From Solirubrobacter sp963736505 (GTDB lineage: Bacteria; Actinomycetota; Thermoleophilia; Solirubrobacterales; Solirubrobacteraceae), in assembly GCA_963736505.1 (NCBI GenBank), contig CAVTOZ010000001.1, forward strand, positions 62,001 through 126,000: a stretch of DNA of 64,000 nt, given 5' to 3'. The translations under genes and the position numbers were made by a program. Positions within the stretch are counted from its first letter, which is position 1; the number at the start of each line of letters is the position of its first letter. The notes beneath the pieces are model-generated. The model did not search any database, was not told the DNA's origin, and saw nothing but the letters and a program-made list of their open reading frames with translations. Positions 43,417-51,569 of the stretch are shown one piece after another.

Positions 43417-44351
43417 CGGAGCTCGTGCCCGGTCAGGTGGACGAACACGTCCTCGAGCGTGCCCTCGATCCGGCGCAGCTCGAGCAGCGGGCGGTCGCTG
43501 GCCGCGAGCGCGTCCTGCGCGGCGTCCGGCGACTCGCCGTAGAGGCGGACGTCCCAGCGGCCGGACGCGGGCGTGGTGTCGACGCGCTGCACCCAGGGCA
43601 GCCCTTCGAACAGCGCGGTCGGGTCCTCCCCGCCCTCCAGCGCCAGCTCCAGCCCGGCCTCGGCCGGCAGCAGCCGGCGCAGACCGCGCGGCGTGTCGAG
43701 CGCGATGATCTTCCCGTGGTCGACGATCGCGATGCGGTCGCACAGCCGGTCGGCCTCGAGCATGTCGTGCGTGGTCAGGATCAGCGTCACGCCGCGCTCG
43801 CGCAGCGCCGCCATCTGGTCCCACAGGAACAGGCGCGACTGCGGGTCCAGCCCGGTCGTCGGCTCGTCGAGGATCAGCAGCCGCGGCTCGTGCATCAGCG
43901 CGCGGGCGATCATCAGCCGCTGCGCCATGCCGCCGGAGTAGAAGTCGATCTTGTCGTGCGCGCGCTCCTTGAGGCCGAGCGTGTCGAGCATCGCCAGCGC
44001 GCGCTCGCGCCGCTCGCGCCGCGGCATCCCGAAGTACGCGGCGTGGAAGGTGAGGTTCTCGAACGGCGTCAGCGCGCGGTCGAGGTTCGGCCGCTGCGGC
44101 ACGACGGCGAGCCGGCGCTTGACCGCGACCGGGTCCTTGCGGACGTCGTGGCCGTCGACGGTCACGACGCCGGCGGTCGGCTTCACGCGCGTCGTGATCG
44201 AGCCGATCGTCGTCGTCTTCCCCGCGCCGTTGGGACCGAGCAGCCCGAAGATCTCGCCCTCCAGGACCTCGAAGTCGATGCCCTGCACCGCCTCGGGTCC
44301 GTCGCGCCCGTAGCGCTTGCGCAGACCCTGCACCGTGACGAGCGCCCCCAT
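43413..44351 (-). CDS. ABC-2-type (DrrA-like) exporter ATP-binding protein
   Basis: 312 aa. Walker A is LLGPNGAGKTTTIG, signature motif YSGGMAQRL, Walker B LLILDEPTTGLDP, H-loop TTHDMLEADRLC. The C-terminal extension ending LEDVFVHLTGHELR is diagnostic of DrrA-type multidrug or lipid exporters. Start ATG 44351, immediately divergent from the aldo/keto reductase gene (26 bp apart). It heads the operon ATPase-permease-EncFtn-encapsulin-MBL hydrolase, so one promoter lies within 44352-44376. Confidence 0.9.
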   Translation of the reverse strand: MGALVTVQGLRKRYGRDGPEAVQGIDFEVLEGEIFGLLGPNGAGKTTTIGSITTRVKPTAGVVTVDGHDVRKDPVAVKRRLAVVPQRPNLDRALTPFENLTFHAAYFGMPRRERRERALAMLDTLGLKERAHDKIDFYSGGMAQRLMIARALMHEPRLLILDEPTTGLDPQSRLFLWDQMAALRERGVTLILTTHDMLEADRLCDRIAIVDHGKIIALDTPRGLRRLLPAEAGLELALEGGEDPTALFEGLPWVQRVDTTPASGRWDVRLYGESPDAAQDALAASDRPLLELRRIEGTLEDVFVHLTGHELR

Positions 44352-44376
44352 GGGGCCCAGCCTAGACTGCGCGGCG

Positions 44377-45354
44377 ATGAGAACGCTCACATTGGGCCGC
44401 ACAGGCCGGAACGTGTCCGAGATCGGGTTCGGCGCGTGGCAGATCGGCGCCGACTGGGGCGACGTCGCCGAGGACGAGGCGCTCGACACGCTGCGCGCCG
44501 CCGCCGACGCCGGCGTGACCTTCTTCGACACCGCCGACGTGTACGGCGACGGCCGCTCGGAGCGGCTCGTCGGCCGCCTGCGCGCCGAGCGCCCCGGGAT
44601 CACGGTCGCGACGAAGATGGGCCGCCGGCTCGACCAGACGGTCGAGAACTACTCGCCCGAGCACTTCCGCGCCTGGAACGACCGGTCGCGCGAGAACCTC
44701 GGCATGGACACGCTCGACCTCGTGCAGCTGCACTGCCCGCCGACCGACCTCTACTACGTGCCCGCCGTCTTCGAGGACCTCGAGGCGATGGTCGCCGAGG
44801 GCCGGATGGCCGCCTACGGCGTCAGCGTCGAGCGCGTCGAGGAGGCGCTGAAGGCGATCGAGTACCCGAACGTCGCGACCGTGCAGATCGTCTTCAACGC
44901 GTTCCGCCAGCGCCCGGCGGGCCTGTTCTTCGAGCAGGCGCTCGAGCGCGGCGTCGGCGTGATCGTGCGCGTCCCGCTCGCCTCCGGCATGTTGGCCGGC
45001 AAGTACACCCGCGAGACGACGTTCGGCGCCGACGACCACCGCACGTTCAACCGCCATGGCGAGCTGTTCGACGTCGGCGAGACGTTCGCCGGCGTGCCGT
45101 TCGACGAGGGCCTCGACGCGGTCGAGGAGCTGCGCCCGCTGGTGCCCGACGGCGCGACGATGGCCCAGTTCGCGCTGCGCTGGATCCTGATGCACGACGC
45201 GGTCTCGAGCGTCATCCCCGGCGCGCGCAACCCCGAGCAGGCGCGCGCGAACGCGGCGGCCGCCGACCTCGCCCCGCTGGACGCCGCGGCGATGGCCCGC
45301 GTGGCCGCCGTCTACGATCAGCGCATCAAGAAGTACGTGCACCAGCGCTGGTAG
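44377..45354 (+). CDS. Aldo/keto reductase
   Basis: 325-aa (beta/alpha)8 NADPH oxidoreductase. Catalytic residues are Asp in FFDTADVYGDG, Tyr in the same stretch (DVYG), Lys in TVATKMGRR and His in LVQLHCPP. The C-terminal cofactor-binding motif VIPGARNPEQARANAAAADL is the AKR 2'-phosphate element. Start ATG 44377, divergent from the ABC/encapsulin operon. Substrate unknown; members reduce aldehydes and sugars. Confidence 0.9.
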   Translation: MRTLTLGRTGRNVSEIGFGAWQIGADWGDVAEDEALDTLRAAADAGVTFFDTADVYGDGRSERLVGRLRAERPGITVATKMGRRLDQTVENYSPEHFRAWNDRSRENLGMDTLDLVQLHCPPTDLYYVPAVFEDLEAMVAEGRMAAYGVSVERVEEALKAIEYPNVATVQIVFNAFRQRPAGLFFEQALERGVGVIVRVPLASGMLAGKYTRETTFGADDHRTFNRHGELFDVGETFAGVPFDEGLDAVEELRPLVPDGATMAQFALRWILMHDAVSSVIPGARNPEQARANAAAADLAPLDAAAMARVAAVYDQRIKKYVHQRW

Positions 45355-45374
45355 CGCATCAATACCATGCCCCT

Positions 45375-47327
45375 ATGACGCACCGGCTGCCCGAGCGCGA
45401 CCGGCCGTGGATGATCCGCACGTACGCGGGCCATTCGACGGCGAGGAAGTCCAACGAGCTCTATCGGCGCAACCTCGCCAAGGGCCAGACGGGACTCTCC
45501 GTAGCGTTCGACCTGCCGACGCAGACCGGCTACGACGCCGATCACGAGCTCGCCCGCGGCGAGGTCGGCAAGGTCGGCGTCCCGGTCGCCCACCGCGGCG
45601 ACATGGCGATGCTCATGGACGGCATCCCGCTCGGCGAGATGAACACGTCGATGACGATCAACGCGACGGCGGCGTGGCTGCTGGCGCTCTACATCGTCGC
45701 CGCGGAGGAGCAGGGCGTCGCGGCCGAGGCGCTCGCCGGCACGACGCAGAACGACATCATCAAGGAGTACCTGTCGCGCGGGACGTACGCGTTCCCGCCC
45801 GGGCCATCGATGCGGCTGATCGCCGACATGGTCGCCTACACGGTCGAGCACGTGCCGCGCTGGAACCCGGTCAACGTGTGCTCCTACCACCTGCAGGAGG
45901 CGGGCGCGACGCCGGTGCAGGAGATCGCGTACTCGCTCGCGACCGCGATCGCGGTGCTCGACGCCGTCCGCGAGCGCGTGCCGGAGGACCGCATGGGCGC
46001 GGTCTTCGGGCGCATCTCGTTCTTCGTCAACGCGGGCGTGCGCTTCATCGAGGAGCACGCGAAGCTGCGCGCGATGGCGCTGCTGTGGGAGGAGCTCGCC
46101 GACCGCTACGGCGTCACCGACGCCAAGCAGCGGCGCTTCCGCTACGGCGTGCAGGTCAACTCGCTCGGGCTGACCGAGTCCCAGCCCGAGAACAACGTGC
46201 AGCGGATCGTGCTCGAGGCGCTCGGCGTGACGCTGGGGCGCGACGTGCGGGCGCGCGCCGTCCAGCTTCCCGCCTGGAACGAGGCGCTCGGGCTGCCGCG
46301 GCCGTGGGACCAGCAGTGGTCGCTGCGGATCCAGCAGGTGCTCGCGTACGAGACCGACCTGCTCGAGTACCCGGACATCTTCGAGGGCTCGGTCGTGATG
46401 GACGGGCTCGTGGCCGAGCTCGTCGACGGCGCCCGCGCCGAGCTCGCGCGCATCGCCGAGCGCGGCGGCGCGGTCGAGGCGGTGCCGTACATGAAGGCCG
46501 CGCTCGTCGAGTCGCACCGCGAGCGGATCGCGCGGATCGAGTCGGGCGAGCAGGTCCTGGTCGGCGTCAACCGCTTCACCGAGACCGAGCCGTCGCCGCT
46601 GACGCAGGACGGCGGGATCATGGTCGTCGACCCGGAGGTCGAGGCCGAGGCGCGCGAGGCACTGACGGCATGGCGCGCCTCGCGCGGCGACGTCAGCGGC
46701 GCGCTGGACGAGCTGCGGCGCGTGGCCGCCTCGGACGAGAACATCATGGAGGCGACGCTCGTGGCCGCGCGGGCGGGCGTGACGACGGGCGAGTGGGCGC
46801 AGGCGCTGCGCGACGTCTTCGGCTCCTACCGCGCGCCGACCGGCGTCGGCGACGCCGCGAGCCCGGCCGCCGACGAGGACCTGCGCGACGAGGTCGCGCG
46901 CGTGAGCGAGGCCCTGGGCCGGACGCTGAAGATCCTCGTCGGCAAGCCCGGCCTGGACGGGCACTCCAACGGCGCCGAGCAGATCGCCGTGCGGGCGCGC
47001 GACGCGGGCATGGACGTGGTCTACGAGGGCATCCGGCTGACGCCGGCGCAGATCGCCCGCTCGGCCGTCGACGAGGGCGTGCACGTCGTCGGCCTCTCGA
47101 TCCTCTCGGGCTCGCACCTCGAGCTGATCCCGGACGTGATCGCCGCGCTCGACGGCGCCGACATCCCGGTCGTCGTGGGCGGGATCATCCCGGACGCCGA
47201 CGTGCCCGCCTTGAAGGCGGCCGGCGTGGCGGCGGTCTACACGCCGAAGGACTTCGAGCTCGACCGGATCATGCGCGACATCGTGGCGCTGGTGGCTTCG
47301 CGCAACGGCGTCTCCACGCCGGCGTGA
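45375..47327 (+). CDS. meaA: MeaA-like ethylmalonyl-CoA/methylmalonyl-CoA mutase
   Basis: A 650-aa adenosylcobalamin-dependent mutase. N-terminal substrate barrel (residues ~1-500) with AFDLPTQTGYDADHELARGE and TQNDIIKEYLSRGTYAFPPG. C-terminal cobalamin domain with the DxHxxG ligand motif DGHSNG (about residues 528-533) plus GLSILSGSHLELIPDVIAAL and VVGGIIPDADVPALKAAGVA. Single-chain, 650-aa form and the LARGEVGKVGVPVAHRGDMA segment fit MeaA (ethylmalonyl-CoA mutase) of actinobacteria rather than the two-subunit methylmalonyl-CoA mutase, and a ccr gene lies 7 kb upstream. meaB overlaps its stop (GTGA). Confidence 0.9.
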   Translation: MTHRLPERDRPWMIRTYAGHSTARKSNELYRRNLAKGQTGLSVAFDLPTQTGYDADHELARGEVGKVGVPVAHRGDMAMLMDGIPLGEMNTSMTINATAAWLLALYIVAAEEQGVAAEALAGTTQNDIIKEYLSRGTYAFPPGPSMRLIADMVAYTVEHVPRWNPVNVCSYHLQEAGATPVQEIAYSLATAIAVLDAVRERVPEDRMGAVFGRISFFVNAGVRFIEEHAKLRAMALLWEELADRYGVTDAKQRRFRYGVQVNSLGLTESQPENNVQRIVLEALGVTLGRDVRARAVQLPAWNEALGLPRPWDQQWSLRIQQVLAYETDLLEYPDIFEGSVVMDGLVAELVDGARAELARIAERGGAVEAVPYMKAALVESHRERIARIESGEQVLVGVNRFTETEPSPLTQDGGIMVVDPEVEAEAREALTAWRASRGDVSGALDELRRVAASDENIMEATLVAARAGVTTGEWAQALRDVFGSYRAPTGVGDAASPAADEDLRDEVARVSEALGRTLKILVGKPGLDGHSNGAEQIAVRARDAGMDVVYEGIRLTPAQIARSAVDEGVHVVGLSILSGSHLELIPDVIAALDGADIPVVVGGIIPDADVPALKAAGVAAVYTPKDFELDRIMRDIVALVASRNGVSTPA

Positions 47328-48247
47328 CGGGCGCCGGCCTCGGCGCCCGCCTCCGCGCCGGCGAGCGCGGCGCCGCGCCCGAGGCGCTCAACCTGCTCGA
47401 GAACCGGACGCAGCGCGAGCAGGCCGCCGCGCTCGTCTCCGCCGCCGGCGACGGCGCCGGGCACATCGTCGGCGTCACCGGCCCGCCGGGCGCGGGCAAG
47501 TCCACCCTGCTCTCCGCGCTGCTGAAGACCTGGCGGGCCGGCGGGCGCTCGGTCGCCGTGCTCGCCGTCGACCCGTCCTCCAAGCGCTCCGGCGGCGCGC
47601 TGCTCGGCGACCGCGCGCGGATCGAGCACGACCCGGGCGACCGCGACGTGTTCATCCGCTCGATGGCCGCGGGCGAGCGGCTCGGCGGCCTCGCCCCCGC
47701 CACCCGCGCGGCGGCGCAGGCGCTCGCGAACGCGTTCGACGTCGTCGTGATCGAGACCGTCGGCGTCGGCCAGTCCGAGACGGACGTCGCCGAGGCCGCC
47801 GACACCGTCGCGGTTGTCGTCCAGCCCGGCTCCGGCGACGCGCTGCAGTTCCTCAAGGCGGGGATCATGGAAGTGCCCGACGTGCTCGTCGTCACCAAGG
47901 CCGACCTCGGTCCGGTCGCGCGGCGCGCCGAGGAGGACCTGCGCGCGGCGCTCGGCGCGCTCGGCGCGCGCGGGACCCCGGTGCTCGCGGTCAGCTCGAT
48001 CGCGCCGGTCGCCGGGCTCGAGGCGCTCGCCGCCGCGCTCGACGCCCACCGCGCCGGGCTGGACCTGACCGCCTCGCGCACGCGCACGCGCCGCCTCGGC
48101 GCGCTGGCCGACTTCATCGCCGAGCACGGCGAGCGCGGCCTGCGCGGCCTCGGGGGCCGCCGCGCGGCCGTGCGCTGGCTCGGCGAGCAGGATCCCGCGC
48201 TCGACGAGCCCGCGCTCGTGCAGGCGCTGGAGCGGCGCGCGGGCTGA
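47324..48247 (+). CDS. meaB: MeaB-type GTPase, mutase chaperone
   Basis: A 307-aa G3E-family GTPase that guards and reactivates the B12-dependent mutase. Walker A is GPPGAGKST (residues ~53-61), the family motif DPSSKRSGGALLGDRARI follows, Walker B-like IETVGVGQSETDVA and base-recognition TKAD (VTKADLGPVA). The GTG start overlaps the mutase stop by 4 bp. The C-terminus ends in an Arg-rich helix. Likely co-translated with meaA. Confidence 0.91.
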   Translation: MTGAGLGARLRAGERGAAPEALNLLENRTQREQAAALVSAAGDGAGHIVGVTGPPGAGKSTLLSALLKTWRAGGRSVAVLAVDPSSKRSGGALLGDRARIEHDPGDRDVFIRSMAAGERLGGLAPATRAAAQALANAFDVVVIETVGVGQSETDVAEAADTVAVVVQPGSGDALQFLKAGIMEVPDVLVVTKADLGPVARRAEEDLRAALGALGARGTPVLAVSSIAPVAGLEALAAALDAHRAGLDLTASRTRTRRLGALADFIAEHGERGLRGLGGRRAAVRWLGEQDPALDEPALVQALERRAG

Positions 48248-48558
48248 TGGAGGAGCCCGAGGACGTCACGCGGGCGATCGGGTGGCTCGAGCTGTTCTTC
48301 GACCTCGTGGTCGTCGTCTCGATGGCGCTGATCGCGCTGATGGCCGCGTCGATCATCCGGATCGACGACCGCGCGAACGTGTTCGCGATCGCGTTCATCG
48401 TGTCCCGCGTCTCGACGAGCCGCGCCTCGCTCCAGACCGGGCGGCTGCTCACGTCGTGGCCGCTGCTCGAGCTCGGGGGCACGACCGCCGTCTGGATCGC
48501 CTCGCTGTGCGTGCACACGCCGGCCAAGTTCGTCATGTGGGCGAGGTCGGCTGGCTGA
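48247..48558 (+). pseudogene. Remnant of a low-temperature-requirement A (LtrA)-like membrane protein
   Basis: The frame starts at ATG 48247 (TGATG overlap with meaB) and begins GWLELFFDLVVVVSMALIAL, the family's N-terminal motif (WLELFFDLVFV). It soon degenerates. LtrA proteins have about ten helices and some 370-400 residues, whereas this is ~100 aa; a shifted frame continues with EVGWLTLLLALPVCWQAAYA to 48638. It has internal deletions and is presumably inactive. Confidence 0.65.
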
Positions 48559-48641
48559 CGCTCCTGCTCGCCCTGCCGGTGTGCTGGCAGGCCGCCTACG
48601 CCTCGATCGTGCGCAGCCCGGAGTCGCCGGCCCCGTAGAAG

Positions 48642-48660
48642 CCCGCGGTCAGCGTGCGGG
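48642..48660. terminator. Stem-loop after the meaA-meaB-LtrA region
   Basis: CCCGC (48642-48646) pairs with GCGGG (48656-48660) between the end of the LtrA remnant and the cupredoxin gene. No T-run follows, so it is only a weak terminator candidate. Confidence 0.3.
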
Positions 48661-48736
48661 TTGGCCCCGATGTCCGGCGGCGCCGCGCCCGGTTGTATAC
48701 GCAACTACGGACTCCAGCCACGTGAGGAGGGTCGAC

Positions 48737-49336
48737 ATGTCCACGACCCATGCGCCAGATGAAGCACAAGCCCACGACGAGCGGATCGAGGAGCGGCTCG
48801 CCCGCATCGAGATCCAGGTCGAGCGGGGCAACCGGGAAGGCCGGAAGGCGGGCCGCGCGTTCTCGCTGTTCGCATTCGTCGCCCTCGTGCTCGCGCTCGG
48901 CACGCTCCTCGCCGTGACGATCAAGCTCCAGGCGAAGCCCGCCGCGGTCACGACCACGGTCGTCCGCGCGCCCGCGGCGCCGGCTCCGGCTGCAACTCCG
49001 GCCGCGGCTCCTGCGTCCAGCGTGGACGTCGGGCTGCGCGAGTACACCGTCAACCCGTCCTCGACCGTCGGTGCCGCGGGCAAGGTCACGTTCAACGTCG
49101 CCAACAACGGCACGATCACGCACGAGTTCGTGGTCATCCGGACCGACAAGAAGGCCGCGGACCTGCTCAAGGGCGCGCGCGCCGACGAGACCGGCAACGT
49201 CGGCGAGACCGGCGATCTGAAGGCCGGCCAGTCGAAGACGATCCGGCTCGATCTGAAGGCCGGCCATTACGCGCTGATCTGCAACCTCCCCGGCCACTAC
49301 GCGGCGGGCCAGCACACGGACTTCACGGTCCGCTGA
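48737..49336 (+). CDS. Membrane-anchored cupredoxin (blue-copper-like) protein
   Basis: 199 aa. Charged coil-like N-terminus (residues 10-36), one membrane helix (41-61), an Ala/Pro/Thr linker (~67-95), then a cupredoxin fold. The usual copper ligands are present: His129 in GTITHEFVV, Cys182 and His187 in ICNLPGHYAAG. The axial Met is replaced by Gln192 (GQHTDF), or His193 may serve, as in some plantacyanin-like proteins. It is anchored in the membrane with the copper domain outside. RBS GAGGAGG precedes ATG 48737. Probably electron transfer or copper handling. Confidence 0.85.
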   Translation: MSTTHAPDEAQAHDERIEERLARIEIQVERGNREGRKAGRAFSLFAFVALVLALGTLLAVTIKLQAKPAAVTTTVVRAPAAPAPAATPAAAPASSVDVGLREYTVNPSSTVGAAGKVTFNVANNGTITHEFVVIRTDKKAADLLKGARADETGNVGETGDLKAGQSKTIRLDLKAGHYALICNLPGHYAAGQHTDFTVR

Positions 49337-49337
49337 G

Positions 49338-49790
49338 CTATGCCAGCGGCAGCGGGGCGCCGCGCTCGGACTCCGGGCGCGGCCCCAGGATGCGGCGGTC
49401 GGACTCGCCGATCGCGACGTCGTTGATGCTCGCCTCGCGCCGGCGCATGTAGCCCTCGTCGTCGAACTCCCATTGCTCGTTGCCGTAGCTGCGCCACCAC
49501 TGGCCGCTCGCGTCGCGGCTCTCGTACTGGAAGCGGACGGCGATCCGGTTCTCCGTGAACGCCCACAGGTCCTTGCGCAGCGCGTAATCGAGCTCGCGCT
49601 CCCACTTGCGGCGCAGGAACTCGACGATCGCCGCGCGGCCGCTGACGAACTCGTGGCGGTTGCGCCAGACGGAGTCCTCGGTGTAGGCGCCGGCGACGCG
49701 CTCGGGGTCACGCGTGTTCCACGCGTCCTCGGCGGCCTGGACCTTCTTGCGCGCGGTCTCTTCGGTGAACGGCGGGACAGGCGGTCGCAT
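49338..49790 (-). CDS. DUF1348/NTF2-like fold protein
   Basis: 150 aa from ATG 49790. The N-terminal FTEETARKKVQAAEDAWNTR then DPERVAGAYTEDSVWRNRHE and FVSGRAAIVEFLRRKWEREL match the nuclear-transport-factor-2-like DUF1348 family. FTENRIAVRFQYESRDASGQ and WWRSYGNEQWEFDDEGYMRR close the cone-shaped fold. Probably a small-molecule-binding or -isomerising protein. Its 3' end abuts the cupredoxin gene on the other strand. Confidence 0.85.
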   Translation of the reverse strand: MRPPVPPFTEETARKKVQAAEDAWNTRDPERVAGAYTEDSVWRNRHEFVSGRAAIVEFLRRKWERELDYALRKDLWAFTENRIAVRFQYESRDASGQWWRSYGNEQWEFDDEGYMRRREASINDVAIGESDRRILGPRPESERGAPLPLA

Positions 49791-49824
49791 GGACCAAGCA
49801 TCCCACGCGGTGGGAGGATGGCCC

Positions 49825-50412
49825 ATGACCTTCATCGAGACCGTCCCCGCCGAGGACGCCACCGGTGCGGTGGCGCAGATCTACGACGCCGATCGCGAGC
49901 GCTTCGGCTACCTCCCGAACCTCACGCAGGCGTTCTCGCCGCACCCTGAGGCGTACGCCGCCTGGAAGCAGCTGGTCGGCTCGATCCAGGCGACGATGGA
50001 GCCGCGCCGGTACGAGCTGGCGACGGTGGCCGCCGCGCGCCGGCTGCGCTCCAGCTACTGCATGCTGGCCCACGGCGAGGTGCTCACGCGGATGCTCGAC
50101 GCCGGCGAGGTGCGCGCCGTCGTGGCCGACCACCGCGCCGCGGGGCTCGACCCGGCCGACGTCGCGGTGATGGACCTCGCCGAGAAGGTCGCCGACGACG
50201 CGACGGCGGTGACGCAGGCCGACATCGACCGCCTGCGCGAGCTCGGGCTGGCGGACGCGGAGATCCTCGACGTCGTCCTGGCCGCCGCCGCGCGCTGCTT
50301 CTTCAGCAAGGTGCTCGACGGGCTCGGCGCCGAGCCGGACCACCGCTTCGGCGCGCTCGAGCCGTCGCTGCGCGACGCGCTGACCGTCGGCCGCCCGATC
50401 GCGGGGAGCTGA
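49825..50412 (+). CDS. Carboxymuconolactone decarboxylase/AhpD-like peroxidase-related protein
   Basis: A 195-aa all-alpha CMD/AhpD-fold protein. Central motif RSSYCMLAHGEVLTRML carries a Cys and a His four residues apart (CMLAH), as in uncharacterised peroxidase-related enzymes rather than the CxxC of true AhpD. The N-terminus MTFIETVPAEDATGAVAQIY and later LGLADAEILDVVLAAAARCF fit the family. Start ATG 49825. A cupin gene follows 3 bp after its stop. Confidence 0.86.
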   Translation: MTFIETVPAEDATGAVAQIYDADRERFGYLPNLTQAFSPHPEAYAAWKQLVGSIQATMEPRRYELATVAAARRLRSSYCMLAHGEVLTRMLDAGEVRAVVADHRAAGLDPADVAVMDLAEKVADDATAVTQADIDRLRELGLADAEILDVVLAAAARCFFSKVLDGLGAEPDHRFGALEPSLRDALTVGRPIAGS

Positions 50413-50415
50413 GCG

Positions 50416-50934
50416 ATGCCGACCCGGCGTGTCGTCACCGGCCACGACTCCGAGGGGCGCTCGCTCGTCCTCTCCGACGGCCCCGTCCCCGTGACCCGCA
50501 GCTCGACCGGGATCGGCCTGCACTTCGACGAGGTCTGGAACACGTCCGCCGCCCCGGCGCCGATCGCGGCGCAGGAGCCGGAGCCGACGGAGCGGCCGCT
50601 GCGGATCGCGCCGGAAGGACCGGGGAGCGTGATCCGCGTCAACGAGTTCCTCCCGGGCCACGTCCGCGACGGGCTGCAGACGGCGATGCACCGCACCGAG
50701 TCGGTCGACTACGGCATCGTGCTGGAGGGCGAGATGACGCTGATCCTGACCGACAGCGAGGTGGCGCTGCGCGCCGGCGACATCGTCGTCCAGCGCGGCA
50801 CCGACCACGCCTGGGCCAACCGCTCCCAGCGCAGCGCGAAGATGGCCTTCATCCTGATCGGCGGCGAGTTCGCCGAGGACCTGCAGGCGCTCGGCCAGTC
50901 CGGGCTCGACGACCTCACGGATGAGCTCAATTGA
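50416..50934 (+). CDS. Cupin-domain protein
   Basis: A 172-aa protein. The N-terminal half (residues 1-75) is unassigned. The C-terminal half is a cupin barrel: AMHRTESVDYGIVLEGEMTL then VALRAGDIVVQRGTDHAWAN and RSAKMAFILIGG. The metal-binding His/Glu pattern of motif 1 is partial (H-R-T-E-S-V-D-Y), so activity is uncertain. Member of the 49825-51549 gene string; possibly a small-molecule sensor or dioxygenase relative. Confidence 0.8.
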   Translation: MPTRRVVTGHDSEGRSLVLSDGPVPVTRSSTGIGLHFDEVWNTSAAPAPIAAQEPEPTERPLRIAPEGPGSVIRVNEFLPGHVRDGLQTAMHRTESVDYGIVLEGEMTLILTDSEVALRAGDIVVQRGTDHAWANRSQRSAKMAFILIGGEFAEDLQALGQSGLDDLTDELN

Positions 50935-51018
50935 TGACGGCCGATCATCCGATCTGATGACGCAGGATCACCTCTGCGGCCGACGACGCGCGACGTCGCA
51001 GCCGGGAGAGTCATCGCC

Positions 51019-51549
51019 ATGGCCCACATCGGACAGACGATCACGAACCCGGTCTCCGGCGAGACCCTCACCTTCATCACGACCGCGGCCGAGAGCGACG
51101 GCGAGCTGCTCGCGTTCGACCTCGAGCTGACGCCCGACGGCAAGGTCCCCGGTCTGCACGTCCACCCCGAGCAGACCGAGTGCTTCCGCGTCGTCGAAGG
51201 CACGATGACGTTCAAGCTCGGCCGTAAGACGATCGTCGCCGAGGCCGGCGACATCGTCACGGTCCCGCCCGGCGCGGCGCACAAGTTCGCCAACGGCGGC
51301 GACGGCGTCGCCCGCGCGCGCGTCGAGGTCCGCCCCGCGCTGCAGATGGCCGAACTGCTGGAGACGGCGATCCGGCTCGCCGAGGACGGCCGCACGCTGC
51401 CCAGCGGCATGCCGCGCCCGCTCGCGCTGGCGCAGTTCACGCGCAAGTTCCGCCGCGAGGTGCGCGGCGCGTTCCCGCCCGCGTGGGTGCAGTCGGCGAC
51501 GATGGCCCCGCTCGCGCTGATCGCGCGCACGCCGCTGCCCGCCGTCTGA
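51019..51549 (+). CDS. Cupin-domain protein
   Basis: A 176-aa cupin. The conserved core PGLHVHPEQTECFRVVEGTM is cupin motif 1 with H-x-H, E and the glycine, and AGDIVTVPPGAAHKFANGGD is motif 2 with the final His. Together the three His and one Glu can bind a metal. It is a single-domain cupin with an alpha-helical C-terminal extension (ALAQFTRKFRREVRGAFPPA). Reaction unknown; sensors and dioxygenases share this fold. Confidence 0.85.
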   Translation: MAHIGQTITNPVSGETLTFITTAAESDGELLAFDLELTPDGKVPGLHVHPEQTECFRVVEGTMTFKLGRKTIVAEAGDIVTVPPGAAHKFANGGDGVARARVEVRPALQMAELLETAIRLAEDGRTLPSGMPRPLALAQFTRKFRREVRGAFPPAWVQSATMAPLALIARTPLPAV

Positions 51550-51569
51550 CCGACATAGACTCCCCCGCC

